Source of the DNA: Guptibacillus hwajinpoensis
GTDB taxonomy: Bacteria; Bacillota; Bacilli; Bacillales; Guptibacillaceae
Length of the DNA stretch: 64,000 nt
Direction: 5' to 3'
Assembly (NCBI RefSeq): GCF_005144865.1
Contig: NZ_SWFM01000006.1
Span: 124,001-188,000 of the forward strand
In this document: positions 16,268 through 23,931 of the stretch, in pieces
Position numbering within the stretch: position 1 is the first letter of the stretch
Layout: every line of letters starts with the position of its first letter
Program-made: the position numbers and the translations under genes
Notes under the pieces: model-generated
Seen by the model: only the letters and a program-made list of their open reading frames with translations
What the model was told of the DNA's origin: nothing
Database searches by the model: none

Positions 16268-17130
16268 AGGGCGCAATAGAAGAGGCAGTAAGAGAAACTG
16301 GAGACCAAACATCAATTGAAAAATGCGATGCTGTTTCAGGAGGATCGATTAATGATGCTTTCTATATCAAAACAGGTGCACAAGAATACTTTGCAAAATT
16401 AAATCGTTCCGCTCCTGACGATTTTTTTGAAGCTGAAGAAAAAGGGCTTCGTCTTCTTGACCAACAGGGTATTCGTGTTCCAAAGCCTTTACTCATTCTC
16501 CCCCGTGAAAAATCTGAGATGGTTTTTCTTATGGAATGGATCCCATCCGTGCCATCCAACGGGAAAACTGATCGGGCACTTGGGAGTCTGGTCGCAGAAA
16601 TGCATCAAAAGAGAGCAAGCACTGTGGGTTTAGATGAACCCAATTACATTGGTGAACTCCCTCAGCCCAATCACCAGGAAAGAGATTGGGTAGCTTTCTT
16701 TCGAGATCACCGACTTGGTACAATTCAGAGGATAGCGAATGAGAAAAATATTCTCTCTGTAGAACGTAACCACCAACTAGATGTATTAAAGGATAACCTT
16801 CGCTCTTTCCTTGGACATAATCCGGAAATATCGCTCCTACATGGTGATTTATGGGGAGGGAACTGGCTTGAAAGTGAGAGTGGAAAGCCATATCTAATTG
16901 ACCCAGCCGTCTATTGCGGTGACAGAGAAGTTGACATTGCTTTTACATATTTATTTGGAGGGTATTCAACTGAGTTCTATAATCAGTATCAAGCGGATTA
17001 TCCGCTGCTAAATGGGTGGGAAGAACGAATTCCCATTTATCAGCTATATTATCTTCTTGTTCATCTTGTCCTATTTGGGGAAAGCTATGGTAGTGCGGTG
17101 AATCGTATTCTTAAAAGATATACGGTTTAA
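16264..17130 (+). CDS. Fructosamine/ribulosamine kinase family protein
   Basis: A 288-residue kinase-like protein of the fructosamine-3-kinase family (YniA type). It shows VSGGSINDAFYIKT (glycine loop), YFAKLN (ATP-binding Lys), FLMEWIPS, the catalytic loop SLLHGDLWGGNW and the metal-binding YLIDPAVYCGDREVDIAF. Members phosphorylate glycated lysines, starting protein deglycation. It starts at the ATGA overlap with the phosphatase gene, so translation is probably coupled. Bacterial members often prefer ribulosamines. Confidence 0.9.
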   Translation: MKGAIEEAVRETGDQTSIEKCDAVSGGSINDAFYIKTGAQEYFAKLNRSAPDDFFEAEEKGLRLLDQQGIRVPKPLLILPREKSEMVFLMEWIPSVPSNGKTDRALGSLVAEMHQKRASTVGLDEPNYIGELPQPNHQERDWVAFFRDHRLGTIQRIANEKNILSVERNHQLDVLKDNLRSFLGHNPEISLLHGDLWGGNWLESESGKPYLIDPAVYCGDREVDIAFTYLFGGYSTEFYNQYQADYPLLNGWEERIPIYQLYYLLVHLVLFGESYGSAVNRILKRYTV

Positions 17131-17143
17131 ATCATATGAATGC

Positions 17144-17169
17144 GTTTCATTGCTTATGATAAGGGGAAA
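17144..17169 (+). promoter_or_regulatory. Possible sigma-B promoter for yfkI-yfkH
   Basis: GTTTCA (17144-17149), 14 bases and GGGAAA (17164-17169) resemble the sigma-B pattern GTTTAA-N12-15-GGGTAT, 35 bases before the yfkI start. The orthologous B. subtilis operon is a general-stress operon. The -10 has two mismatches. Confidence 0.4.
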
Positions 17170-17204
17170 ATAGTCTCATCTTAATAAGTCGAGGAGGAAA
17201 TTAA

Positions 17205-17606
17205 ATGAGTCAGTCATATCCAGGCGGTAACCAGAATAAATTGTTTAAAGCAGTCCTGATTGGTGGACTAGCAGGTGCTCTAATCTCACTACTTGATCGA
17301 GGCACAAGAGAATCGATTAAAACAGGCTCCAAACGTGCAGGTAGTGTGTTACGTGACGTGAAAAGCAATCCATCGTACTATACTGATAAATGGAAGCAAA
17401 CGGTAGATGAAGCGAGCGGACTTATGAAAGAAGTACAAGAAGACATCTCAACCTTATCAAATAAATTTAATGGACTTAAAGAAAGTTCAGTTGAAGCGTT
17501 TAATCTTGTGAAAGAAACACAACATGATCTTAAAGAAATCGGTTCAAAAGTTGTTGAAGCTGGCGAAGAGTTAACGGGTAAAGATGGAGACACAATGACA
17601 CATTAA
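17205..17606 (+). CDS. YtxH domain protein (YfkI-like)
   Basis: A 133-residue protein with one N-terminal hydrophobic segment (about 13-30, FKAVLIGGLAGALISLL), then DRGTRESIK and a long amphipathic, probably coiled-coil region. This is the YtxH general-stress architecture. Its place directly upstream of the yfkH homolog and downstream of yfkJ matches B. subtilis yfkI. The ATG has GAGGAGG. It is likely membrane-anchored; biochemical role unknown. Confidence 0.8.
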   Translation: MSQSYPGGNQNKLFKAVLIGGLAGALISLLDRGTRESIKTGSKRAGSVLRDVKSNPSYYTDKWKQTVDEASGLMKEVQEDISTLSNKFNGLKESSVEAFNLVKETQHDLKEIGSKVVEAGEELTGKDGDTMTH

Positions 17607-17628
17607 ACAAGCAGCAGGAGGGTAAATA

Positions 17629-18453
17629 GTGGATGCAACGTTTAGTCAATTTTCAAAGCAACTTTTCTCAAGAATGAAAGAGCACTATGTAACAGATTTG
17701 TCGGCACAGCTGGCGTATTATTTCTTGCTATCGCTCTTTCCGTTTTTAATATTCGCTATTACCCTCTTGACTCATTTTGATTTTTCTCAGAATCAAATTC
17801 TAGATTTAATTTCTCAATATGCTCCTTCAGAATCATTTGTTACAATACAGGAAAATTTAATCTTAGAAGATGGGGCTCGTAAAAGCCTTCTTTCATTTGG
17901 GATTATTGCGACCATTTGGTCAGCATCAAATGCTATTAATGCAATTATTAAGTCACTGAATAGAGCTTATAATGTTCAGGAAAGCCGTCATTTTCTAATT
18001 GCTAGAGGGCTGTCAATCCTCTTGTCGTTTGCTATGATTCTTGTCATAGTTGTGGCGCTCATTTTACCGGTGTTTGGCGAAACGCTCTGGCGTTTCTTCG
18101 TCTCGTTCTTTGATATTCCAGAGTCGTTTAGCTTTATGTTTGGTTTAATTCGATGGTTTTTGAGTCTCTCCATTATGATCGTTGTGTTTATGTTCATTTA
18201 TTATTACGCTCCGAATAAACGATTAAATTACAAAGATGTTTTACTTGGCTCAATTTTTGCATCAGTAATGTGGCAACTTGTATCACTTGTATTTTCTTAT
18301 TACATCAATAATTTTGGTAATTATTCTGCTACTTACGGAAGTCTAGGTGGAGTGATTGCACTTATGCTCTGGTTCTATTTGACTGGACTCGTGATTATTG
18401 TAGGTGGGGAAGTGAACGCCACTTCGAACTATTTCCGTAAAAAAAGCCAATAA
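17629..18453 (+). CDS. yfkH: YihY/BrkB family membrane protein YfkH
   Basis: A 274-residue protein with six hydrophobic segments. Family-typical motifs are LSAQLAYYFLLSLFPFLIF near residue 24, a WSASNAINAIIKSLNRAYN segment near 105 and YGSLGGVIALMLWFYLTGLV near the end. It belongs to YihY/virulence factor BrkB (once called RNase BN), a probable transporter or envelope protein. The GTG start has AGGAGGG, 22 bases after yfkI, so the two form an operon. Confidence 0.9.
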   Translation: MDATFSQFSKQLFSRMKEHYVTDLSAQLAYYFLLSLFPFLIFAITLLTHFDFSQNQILDLISQYAPSESFVTIQENLILEDGARKSLLSFGIIATIWSASNAINAIIKSLNRAYNVQESRHFLIARGLSILLSFAMILVIVVALILPVFGETLWRFFVSFFDIPESFSFMFGLIRWFLSLSIMIVVFMFIYYYAPNKRLNYKDVLLGSIFASVMWQLVSLVFSYYINNFGNYSATYGSLGGVIALMLWFYLTGLVIIVGGEVNATSNYFRKKSQ

Positions 18454-18489
18454 GCAGAGCAGCCTTGGGCTGCTCTGCTTATTGGCTTG
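18438..18489. terminator. Large bidirectional terminator overlapping the yfkH 3' end
   Basis: Arms AAGCCAATAAGCAGAGCAGCC and its complement around TTG give a roughly 21-bp stem that includes the yfkH stop codon. The minus-strand side has a TTTTTTT run, so it mainly terminates pfeT. Confidence 0.88.
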
Positions 18490-18507
18490 ATTTCTATTTT
18501 CTTAGCT

Positions 18508-20415
18508 TCATTTCAACAGGCGAAGGCCATTTAATATAACGAGAATTGTACTTCCTTCATGCCCGATTACACCAAGAGGAAGAGTTAGGAATTGAAAGAA
18601 ATTCGAAGCGATTAGGATGAGAATAATTGAAATAGAGAAAATAACATTTTGTTTAACAATAAGATTTAATCGGTTCGATAAACTCACTGCTTGGGTTAGT
18701 TTACCAAGATCGTTTTTCATTAAAACAACATCTGCAGATTCAAGAGCTACATCCGTACCTTGCCCCATTGCAATGCCAACATCTGAGACTGCTAGGGCAG
18801 GAGCATCGTTTATACCATCTCCAATCATTCCAACCGTACCGTATTGCATTTTAAGTTCCTTCAGCTTCTTTACTTTATCTTCTGGAAGACAATTAGCGTA
18901 ATATGTTTTGATTCCGACTTCCTCAGCAATGGCTTTAGCCGTTTGTTCGCTATCTCCAGTCAACATAACAGGTTCGATACCACGCTTTTTAAGAGCTTTA
19001 ACCATAGCATTAGATTCGCTTCTAACTTTATCTTTAAGTGCAATCATTCCAGCAATACCGTTGTCATCAGATGCAATAACGATCGTTTTTCCACTTTGTT
19101 GTAATAATGTATATTGCTCATGGAATGTATCGAATCCCAACTTATCTGAGAAGAATCCTAATTTACCTACCCTCCATGTCGTTTCACCTAGTTTAGCTTC
19201 AACACCCCATCCAGAGTGATCCATCATTTGGTCAGGTTGATACCAGTCAATATGACCTGCGTAATTGACAATAGCTTTACCGAGAGGGTGTGTTGATTGA
19301 CGTTCTATTGATGCTACGGCTTTAATAAACAAATCTTCCTCAATATCATCACGTGTAAAAACGTCTGTTACAACAGGAGAACCTTCTGTAAGAGTACCTG
19401 TTTTATCAAGAGCGACTGCTTTCATTGTGCCAAGCTGCTCAAGGTGAACTCCTCCTTTAAAAAGGATACCAGTCCGTGCACCTGCAGAAATAGCTGAAAG
19501 CGTTGCGGGCATAATTGAAGCGACTAAAGCACAAGGAGAAGCAACCACGAGAAATACCATGGCGCGATAAATTGTTTCATCCCAAGTCCAGCCTAGCGCG
19601 TAATGAGGAAGCACCATAAGAAGTGCACCAATTGAAAGTACACTTTTGACATACCAACCTTCTAGTTTCTCAATAAATAATTGAGAAGGTGCTTTCTGAT
19701 CCTGAGCTTCCTGAACGAGTGTGATGATTTTCTGAAAGACGGTATCTTCACTGCGCTTTGTCATCTTTACTGTCAGATGTCCTGAAATATTTAAAGTACC
19801 AGCATAAACTTCTTCATCAATTTGCTTTGTAACAGGTAGTGATTCTCCTGTGATGGCTGATTGATCAACAGAAGTCTGGCCTTTTATAATAATGCCGTCC
19901 GCAGGGACACGTTCTCCAGGGCGAATTAGAAGCATATTCCCAATTAAGAGGGAATCAGCTGAAACAATACGTTCATTCCCGTTTTCAAGTATAGTAGCCG
20001 TTTCAGGTTGTATATCCATAAGAGACTCTAGCTCACGTTCACTTTTATTCAATGTATAGGTTTCAAGTGCACCACTTAACGCAAAGATGAAAATCAGTAT
20101 TGCACCCTCGGTCCAGTATCCTATGCTACCAGCTCCAACCGCCGCAATAATCATGAGGAGCTCAACATTAACATCTTTATCGGCGATTGAATCCGTTATG
20201 CCTTCTTTTGCTTTAGCGAATCCCCCAATAATAAAAGCAATGATATAAAGAGTAGATTCGGTAGAAGGCGTGAATGCCCCTTCCATTAACCATGCAAAAG
20301 CAATAATAATTCCGCTCACTAATGCAGCTATTAGTTCTCCATGTCGTTTTAGTGCGTTCCACCAAAAGGAAGTATGGGGTGGGTATGTGTTGGATTGAAT
20401 ATTAACCTGTTCCAT
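18508..20415 (-). CDS. pfeT: P1B-4 type metal efflux ATPase PfeT (formerly ZosA)
   Basis: A 635-residue heavy-metal P-type ATPase without an N-terminal metal-binding domain. The transmembrane metal motif is SPC (VVASPCALVAS) rather than CPC, and HEGST occurs in the last membrane region; both are marks of P1B-4 pumps. Catalytic motifs are TGES, DKTGTLTEG (phosphorylated Asp), HPLGKA and MIGDGINDAPALA. B. subtilis PfeT (about the same length) exports Fe(II) under PerR control. The ATG at 20413-20415 has AAGGAGG 7 bases upstream. A PerR-like box lies upstream. Confidence 0.9.
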   Translation of the reverse strand: MEQVNIQSNTYPPHTSFWWNALKRHGELIAALVSGIIIAFAWLMEGAFTPSTESTLYIIAFIIGGFAKAKEGITDSIADKDVNVELLMIIAAVGAGSIGYWTEGAILIFIFALSGALETYTLNKSERELESLMDIQPETATILENGNERIVSADSLLIGNMLLIRPGERVPADGIIIKGQTSVDQSAITGESLPVTKQIDEEVYAGTLNISGHLTVKMTKRSEDTVFQKIITLVQEAQDQKAPSQLFIEKLEGWYVKSVLSIGALLMVLPHYALGWTWDETIYRAMVFLVVASPCALVASIMPATLSAISAGARTGILFKGGVHLEQLGTMKAVALDKTGTLTEGSPVVTDVFTRDDIEEDLFIKAVASIERQSTHPLGKAIVNYAGHIDWYQPDQMMDHSGWGVEAKLGETTWRVGKLGFFSDKLGFDTFHEQYTLLQQSGKTIVIASDDNGIAGMIALKDKVRSESNAMVKALKKRGIEPVMLTGDSEQTAKAIAEEVGIKTYYANCLPEDKVKKLKELKMQYGTVGMIGDGINDAPALAVSDVGIAMGQGTDVALESADVVLMKNDLGKLTQAVSLSNRLNLIVKQNVIFSISIILILIASNFFQFLTLPLGVIGHEGSTILVILNGLRLLK

Positions 20416-20432
20416 TATCATTCCTCCTTTTT

Positions 20433-20463
20433 ATAATTGAGAGAGAAAGTCATCCTCAATTAT
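20433..20463. promoter_or_regulatory. Perfect 9-bp inverted repeat in the pfeT leader
   Basis: ATAATTGAG (20433-20441) and CTCAATTAT (20455-20463) are perfect inverted copies with 13 bases between them, just upstream of the pfeT ribosome binding site. It could be a repressor operator or an mRNA hairpin. Confidence 0.5.
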
Positions 20464-20566
20464 CCGTGTAAAACTATAATGCTGTGATCATATTTCGATC
20501 CAAGCCAGATAAAGTGCAAAAAACAAGTGTATATATATACAGTCGGTGAGAACGATTTTCATTAGA

Positions 20567-20581
20567 TTAGAATGATTATTA
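20567..20581. promoter_or_regulatory. PerR box in the pfeT / release-factor intergenic region
   Basis: TTAGAATGATTATTA matches the PerR consensus TTATAATNATTATAA at 12 of 14 fixed positions. It lies about 150 bases upstream of pfeT, whose B. subtilis counterpart is PerR-regulated, and about 140 bases upstream of the divergent gene. Confidence 0.6.
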
Positions 20582-20659
20582 TCTTTTAATGATTTCATTC
20601 TATCACATTTTGTTCACAGTGACTATACAAAAGAAAACAATTGGGCGTGATGATTTGAC

Positions 20660-20686
20660 GTTTAATAACAGGGAAAAGGCGGGAAT
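20660..20686 (+). promoter_or_regulatory. Possible sigma-B promoter for the VLRF1 gene
   Basis: GTTTAA (20660-20665), 15 bases and GGGAAT (20681-20686) closely resemble GTTTAA-N12-15-GGGTAT, 37 bases before the start codon. Confidence 0.5.
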
Positions 20687-20722
20687 GGAATTTGTAACAA
20701 CGAAATGATGAGGAGGACAACA

Positions 20723-21520
20723 ATGTTATTAAAAGAAAAGCTAGAACAGGTTAAACATGCGCAGGTTCAAAAGCCAAATAAGGTTTTCACGTTATACTTA
20801 AATACAGATCGTCGTGATGCTGATCGACAAAATGGGGAATGGAGGATTCAGTTAAAAAATGGATTCCGCAATTTTGAGGAGTATTTAAAACAGAGCGACA
20901 ACAAAGAGGAACTGGAAAATTTCGAGAAAGTAAAAGAGAAAGTACAGAATGAGTTAGCTCGAATCGAAAATGATTTAAATCGTGGTTTAGTCATTATTGC
21001 TTCTTCAGACGACCAAATTTGGTTTGTTGAACGAACGCAGGTACCAGTTGAAACGAATTTATACTGGGAAGAAGAGCCTGAGCTCGATCAATTACAACAA
21101 CTAGAAGACAAGTATCCTAATACAGGAATTATTCTTGTTCATTATGACTATGTACGTATTCTTGAAACGGAGCTAGGTTTCCTCACAAAAAGTGAAGAAT
21201 ACGCATGGGATCCTGACGAAGATAACTGGAGAAAATACGAAGGGACGACTGGAAACGAAAATATTTCCGGTAACGGTAGTACTGCTCAACGCGAACTTTA
21301 TGAAGATCGCATTAAAGCAAATCGAGAAAGATGGTATAAATCTATGGCGGCTAAGCTTGATAAGAAAGCCAAAAATCGTCAGTGGGAAAAGATTTACGTA
21401 GCTGGTGAAAAAGAAGAAGCTAGTGAACTAAATGATCTAATGAATAAAGAAGGAATCGTTATCGGTAAAAATTATGCTGATAAACGAGATGATGAAGTAA
21501 TTAGTTCACTTGTTTCCTAA
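20723..21520 (+). CDS. VLRF1-family aeRF1-type release factor-like protein
   Basis: A 265-residue protein with KVFTLYLNTDRRDADR near the N-terminus, a charged helical stretch, GLVIIASSDDQIWFVERTQV, and HYDYVRILETELG in the core. This resembles bacterial relatives of archaeal/eukaryal release factor 1 (baeRF/VLRF1 group), thought to act on stalled ribosomes. The ATG at 20723 has AGGAGG 6 bases upstream; in-frame ATGs at 20705/20708 lie before that site. It carries its own promoter and terminator. Confidence 0.7.
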   Translation: MLLKEKLEQVKHAQVQKPNKVFTLYLNTDRRDADRQNGEWRIQLKNGFRNFEEYLKQSDNKEELENFEKVKEKVQNELARIENDLNRGLVIIASSDDQIWFVERTQVPVETNLYWEEEPELDQLQQLEDKYPNTGIILVHYDYVRILETELGFLTKSEEYAWDPDEDNWRKYEGTTGNENISGNGSTAQRELYEDRIKANRERWYKSMAAKLDKKAKNRQWEKIYVAGEKEEASELNDLMNKEGIVIGKNYADKRDDEVISSLVS

Positions 21521-21525
21521 TGGAG

Positions 21526-21548
21526 AAAGCACCCAATTGGGTGCTTTT
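21526..21548. terminator. Bidirectional terminator
   Basis: AAAGCACCCAATTGGGTGCTTT is a perfect palindrome with A/T flanks between the convergent VLRF1 and methyltransferase genes. Confidence 0.85.
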
Positions 21549-21566
21549 CTAGTATGGAAATGTCTA

Positions 21567-22730
21567 TTATTTAGTAGCTTTAACTGTAAATAGTTTTGGA
21601 ATCCCTCGATCATGGAGTTTACTATTTGGTTCCTCCACTACTTGTTTAATCATTAAATTCTCATTGGCAATGGCTGTTATAATCTCACCTAGTGTCCATT
21701 TTCTTTGAAAAACAATATTCTCTTCAGTGTTATTCTCAAGATGTTTCTCATAGGCAACGCCTCTTTGATGAATGGAAGGATCAAAGTAGTTTCCGTCCAC
21801 CTTATGTTTTTTACCTTTAGATGTAATAAGCTTTGTTGAAATTGGATGGAAGTCCTGAACAACAAAAGTTCCTCCAGGCATTAAAAGACGCTCAACAACA
21901 TTGAAAAGTGGTTGAAGATCTAAAAAGTAGTGCAAAATTCCAAGTTCCATTACAACAACATCGAATCTCCCATCGTGTTGCTCACCGAGCTTAAGAATGT
22001 CAGATACATAATAAGACAAATCCACATTGCAATGTTCTGCAAGTTCCTTAGCATAGCGTTCATTCTCATAGGAGAAATCAATTACAGTCGATTTTGCTCC
22101 TAGCAAACTTATAGCAGTAGCTTTCATCCCGTGTGAACCCATTAGATTAGCTACATTTTTCCCTTCCAATGGAGGGAGAAAAGGCATAAGTGATTTAAGT
22201 CGTGCCACAGGATTCGCTTTCAACTTAGTCGCTGCTTCTTCAGGAGTGCCAAATCGGTTAAGAAGCGCTTCGTATGTTTGCTGATTCCATGATTTTTCAT
22301 TTTGCTTTGTAACTTTATTCTGCATCATCAAAAGATGACTATTAACAAGGGAGCGCCACTCTGGTAGCTGTTGATAATAATAAAGGGAGATGCAAGGAAC
22401 AGTACGATCATCAAAAGGAACTTCAATTAAATAAGGATTCGTACGAATAACTGTGTTGTAAGAGCATTCCACTAGAACCTTTTGATTATTAACATCATAT
22501 ATCGCGACAGATTTTTCGACCGAATGCTCTGGTGTAGCTTTTCCGAACATCTTATTGAATTCATTGATAACATACTCAAATCCATCCCATTGAATGGAAA
22601 CTGTTATGATATCAGGGGCGGGGCTCACCTCTTGAAGCCAAAGTGCTGTTTCATTTATAAAGAAATAAGGAATGTTATAGTTGTTTAGGGATGTTGATAG
22701 TTTTGTTAGGACGTTTTGCTGATCGGGCAT
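21567..22730 (-). CDS. Two-domain protein: nucleotidyltransferase-like N-terminus and SAM-dependent methyltransferase
   Basis: A 387-residue protein. The N-terminal ~135 residues (YFFINETALWLQEVSPAPD, TVSIQWDGFEYVINEF, KVLVECSY) look like a degenerate nucleotidyltransferase fold: an [IG]ETAL-type helix, then paired acidic strands. Residues about 185-387 form a class I methyltransferase: VANLMGSHGMKATAISLLGA (motif I), VIDFSYENERYA, DVVVMELGILHYF and LLMPGGTFVVQDFHP. The canonical GxGxG is altered to MGSHG. The ATG has GAGGTGG. Function is unknown; the domain reading is inference. Confidence 0.65.
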   Translation of the reverse strand: MPDQQNVLTKLSTSLNNYNIPYFFINETALWLQEVSPAPDIITVSIQWDGFEYVINEFNKMFGKATPEHSVEKSVAIYDVNNQKVLVECSYNTVIRTNPYLIEVPFDDRTVPCISLYYYQQLPEWRSLVNSHLLMMQNKVTKQNEKSWNQQTYEALLNRFGTPEEAATKLKANPVARLKSLMPFLPPLEGKNVANLMGSHGMKATAISLLGAKSTVIDFSYENERYAKELAEHCNVDLSYYVSDILKLGEQHDGRFDVVVMELGILHYFLDLQPLFNVVERLLMPGGTFVVQDFHPISTKLITSKGKKHKVDGNYFDPSIHQRGVAYEKHLENNTEENIVFQRKWTLGEIITAIANENLMIKQVVEEPNSKLHDRGIPKLFTVKATK

Positions 22731-22832
22731 TTTTCCACCTCAAATTTGTTACATGAACATATTTTGTATAGAATACTATAGCATAAAGACTGGACATAAG
22801 GCATCTGAATGATAGGGAGAGAGACGTGTATT

Positions 22833-23294
22833 ATGCAGACACAAAATGAACGTGTTCCACCACAGAAATGGGTGAAAAAGGGCGGTGCATTCGTTTTATG
22901 TATCTATCTACTAGCTCTTTTTTATGCTACTTTGTTTATTTATAATTATTATCCTTATGGTAAATCCGTTAACCTTGTATTGTTTGATAGTATTAAACTG
23001 ATGTGGGAGAGCGGTAGCTACTGGCTAATATTAAAGAATATTATCGGTAATATTCTATTGTTTATGCCACTGGGTTTTCTTATACCGCTTGTTAGCAAGA
23101 AAGGGAACTCTGGCTTGATTATTGCCATAATCGGTTTTGCAACAAGCACTTTGATTGAGTTGCTACAATATTTTGTTGCTCAAAGAATCTTCGATATTGA
23201 TGACATTCTACTTAATGCCTTAGGTGCTGTAGTAGGGTACGTGGCATTCAGGGTAGTTCTTAATCTTTACAGAAAAATGAAAAAGGTAAAATAA
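22833..23294 (+). CDS. VanZ family protein
   Basis: A 153-residue protein with four hydrophobic segments. VanZ-family marks are IIGNILLFMPLGFLIPL, STLIELLQYF and the acidic FDIDDILLNALGAVVGY. VanZ relatives are linked to teicoplanin resistance or cell-envelope changes, but most chromosomal copies are uncharacterised. The ATG at 22833 lies about 10 bases after GGGAGAG; an earlier in-frame ATG at 22809 has only a weak site. Confidence 0.85.
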   Translation: MQTQNERVPPQKWVKKGGAFVLCIYLLALFYATLFIYNYYPYGKSVNLVLFDSIKLMWESGSYWLILKNIIGNILLFMPLGFLIPLVSKKGNSGLIIAIIGFATSTLIELLQYFVAQRIFDIDDILLNALGAVVGYVAFRVVLNLYRKMKKVK

Positions 23295-23320
23295 AAAGGC
23301 AGCCATGAGCTGCCTTTTGG
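23294..23320. terminator. Bidirectional terminator
   Basis: AAAAGGCAGC and GCTGCCTTTT arms around CATGA lie between the convergent VanZ and thioredoxin-like genes. Confidence 0.85.
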
Positions 23321-23331
23321 TTTGTATGCTT

Positions 23332-23790
23332 TTAATCTTCCTTTTTGGCTTTATCCAGAAGCTTCGTGATGCGTTTAGTAAGCATCTTGCGACCTTCTCC
23401 ACCTGCTTGGAAGTGACGAAGCTTACCTTCTGAATCAAATACATAGTATGCTGGCACATATTGATTGTCAAATGCGTCAGTAAGTTTGTGATCACTGTCT
23501 ACGAAAATTGGTTGGCTGATATCGTGTTGGTCGGCTACCTCTTTAATTTCGTCTAAATCAAGGTCTTTTTCAGAGCGTGGCATATGAACAGCTATTACGT
23601 TCATGTCCTCGCTGTACTCGTCACGGAATTCATTGATCATTGGCATTGCCTCTTTACACAGACCACAGCTGATGGACCAAAAGTGAACGAGTGTAAGGGG
23701 CTTATTCCCAACTAAATCGCTTTTTGAAACTTCTCCGTTAAACCATGCTTTGGCACCTTCGAATTCAGGCATTTCTTCGCGTAATTTCAT
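23332..23790 (-). CDS. TlpA-type thioredoxin-like protein
   Basis: A 152-residue thioredoxin-fold protein with the redox motif SISCGLCKEAMP (CGLC) at about residue 41 and the cis-Pro region QYVPAYYVFD. There is no signal peptide or membrane anchor, so it should be cytoplasmic, unlike most TlpA/ResA proteins. The start has AAGGAGT upstream at a slightly long spacing. A Fur/PerR-like box lies 30 bases upstream of the ATG, suggesting control by iron or peroxide. Confidence 0.82.
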   Translation of the reverse strand: MKLREEMPEFEGAKAWFNGEVSKSDLVGNKPLTLVHFWSISCGLCKEAMPMINEFRDEYSEDMNVIAVHMPRSEKDLDLDEIKEVADQHDISQPIFVDSDHKLTDAFDNQYVPAYYVFDSEGKLRHFQAGGEGRKMLTKRITKLLDKAKKED

Positions 23791-23819
23791 CCTGTATCGA
23801 CTCCTTTTTTATGGGCTAA

Positions 23820-23834
23820 TTATAATCATTATCA
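23820..23834. promoter_or_regulatory. Fur/PerR-type 7-1-7 box
   Basis: TTATAATCATTATCA differs from the PerR consensus TTATAATNATTATAA only at position 14 and from the Fur consensus TGATAATNATTATCA only at position 2. The left half is PerR-like and the right half Fur-like. It lies just upstream of the thioredoxin-like gene on the minus strand. Confidence 0.6.
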
Positions 23835-23931
23835 ATTAATCACAATTATTATTATAGTATATTCAGTTCATAAGTCAATGAAAAGGGTTTTTTAATTATA
23901 GTATTAAAATGGCTAATAAAATGTTTCTTAC

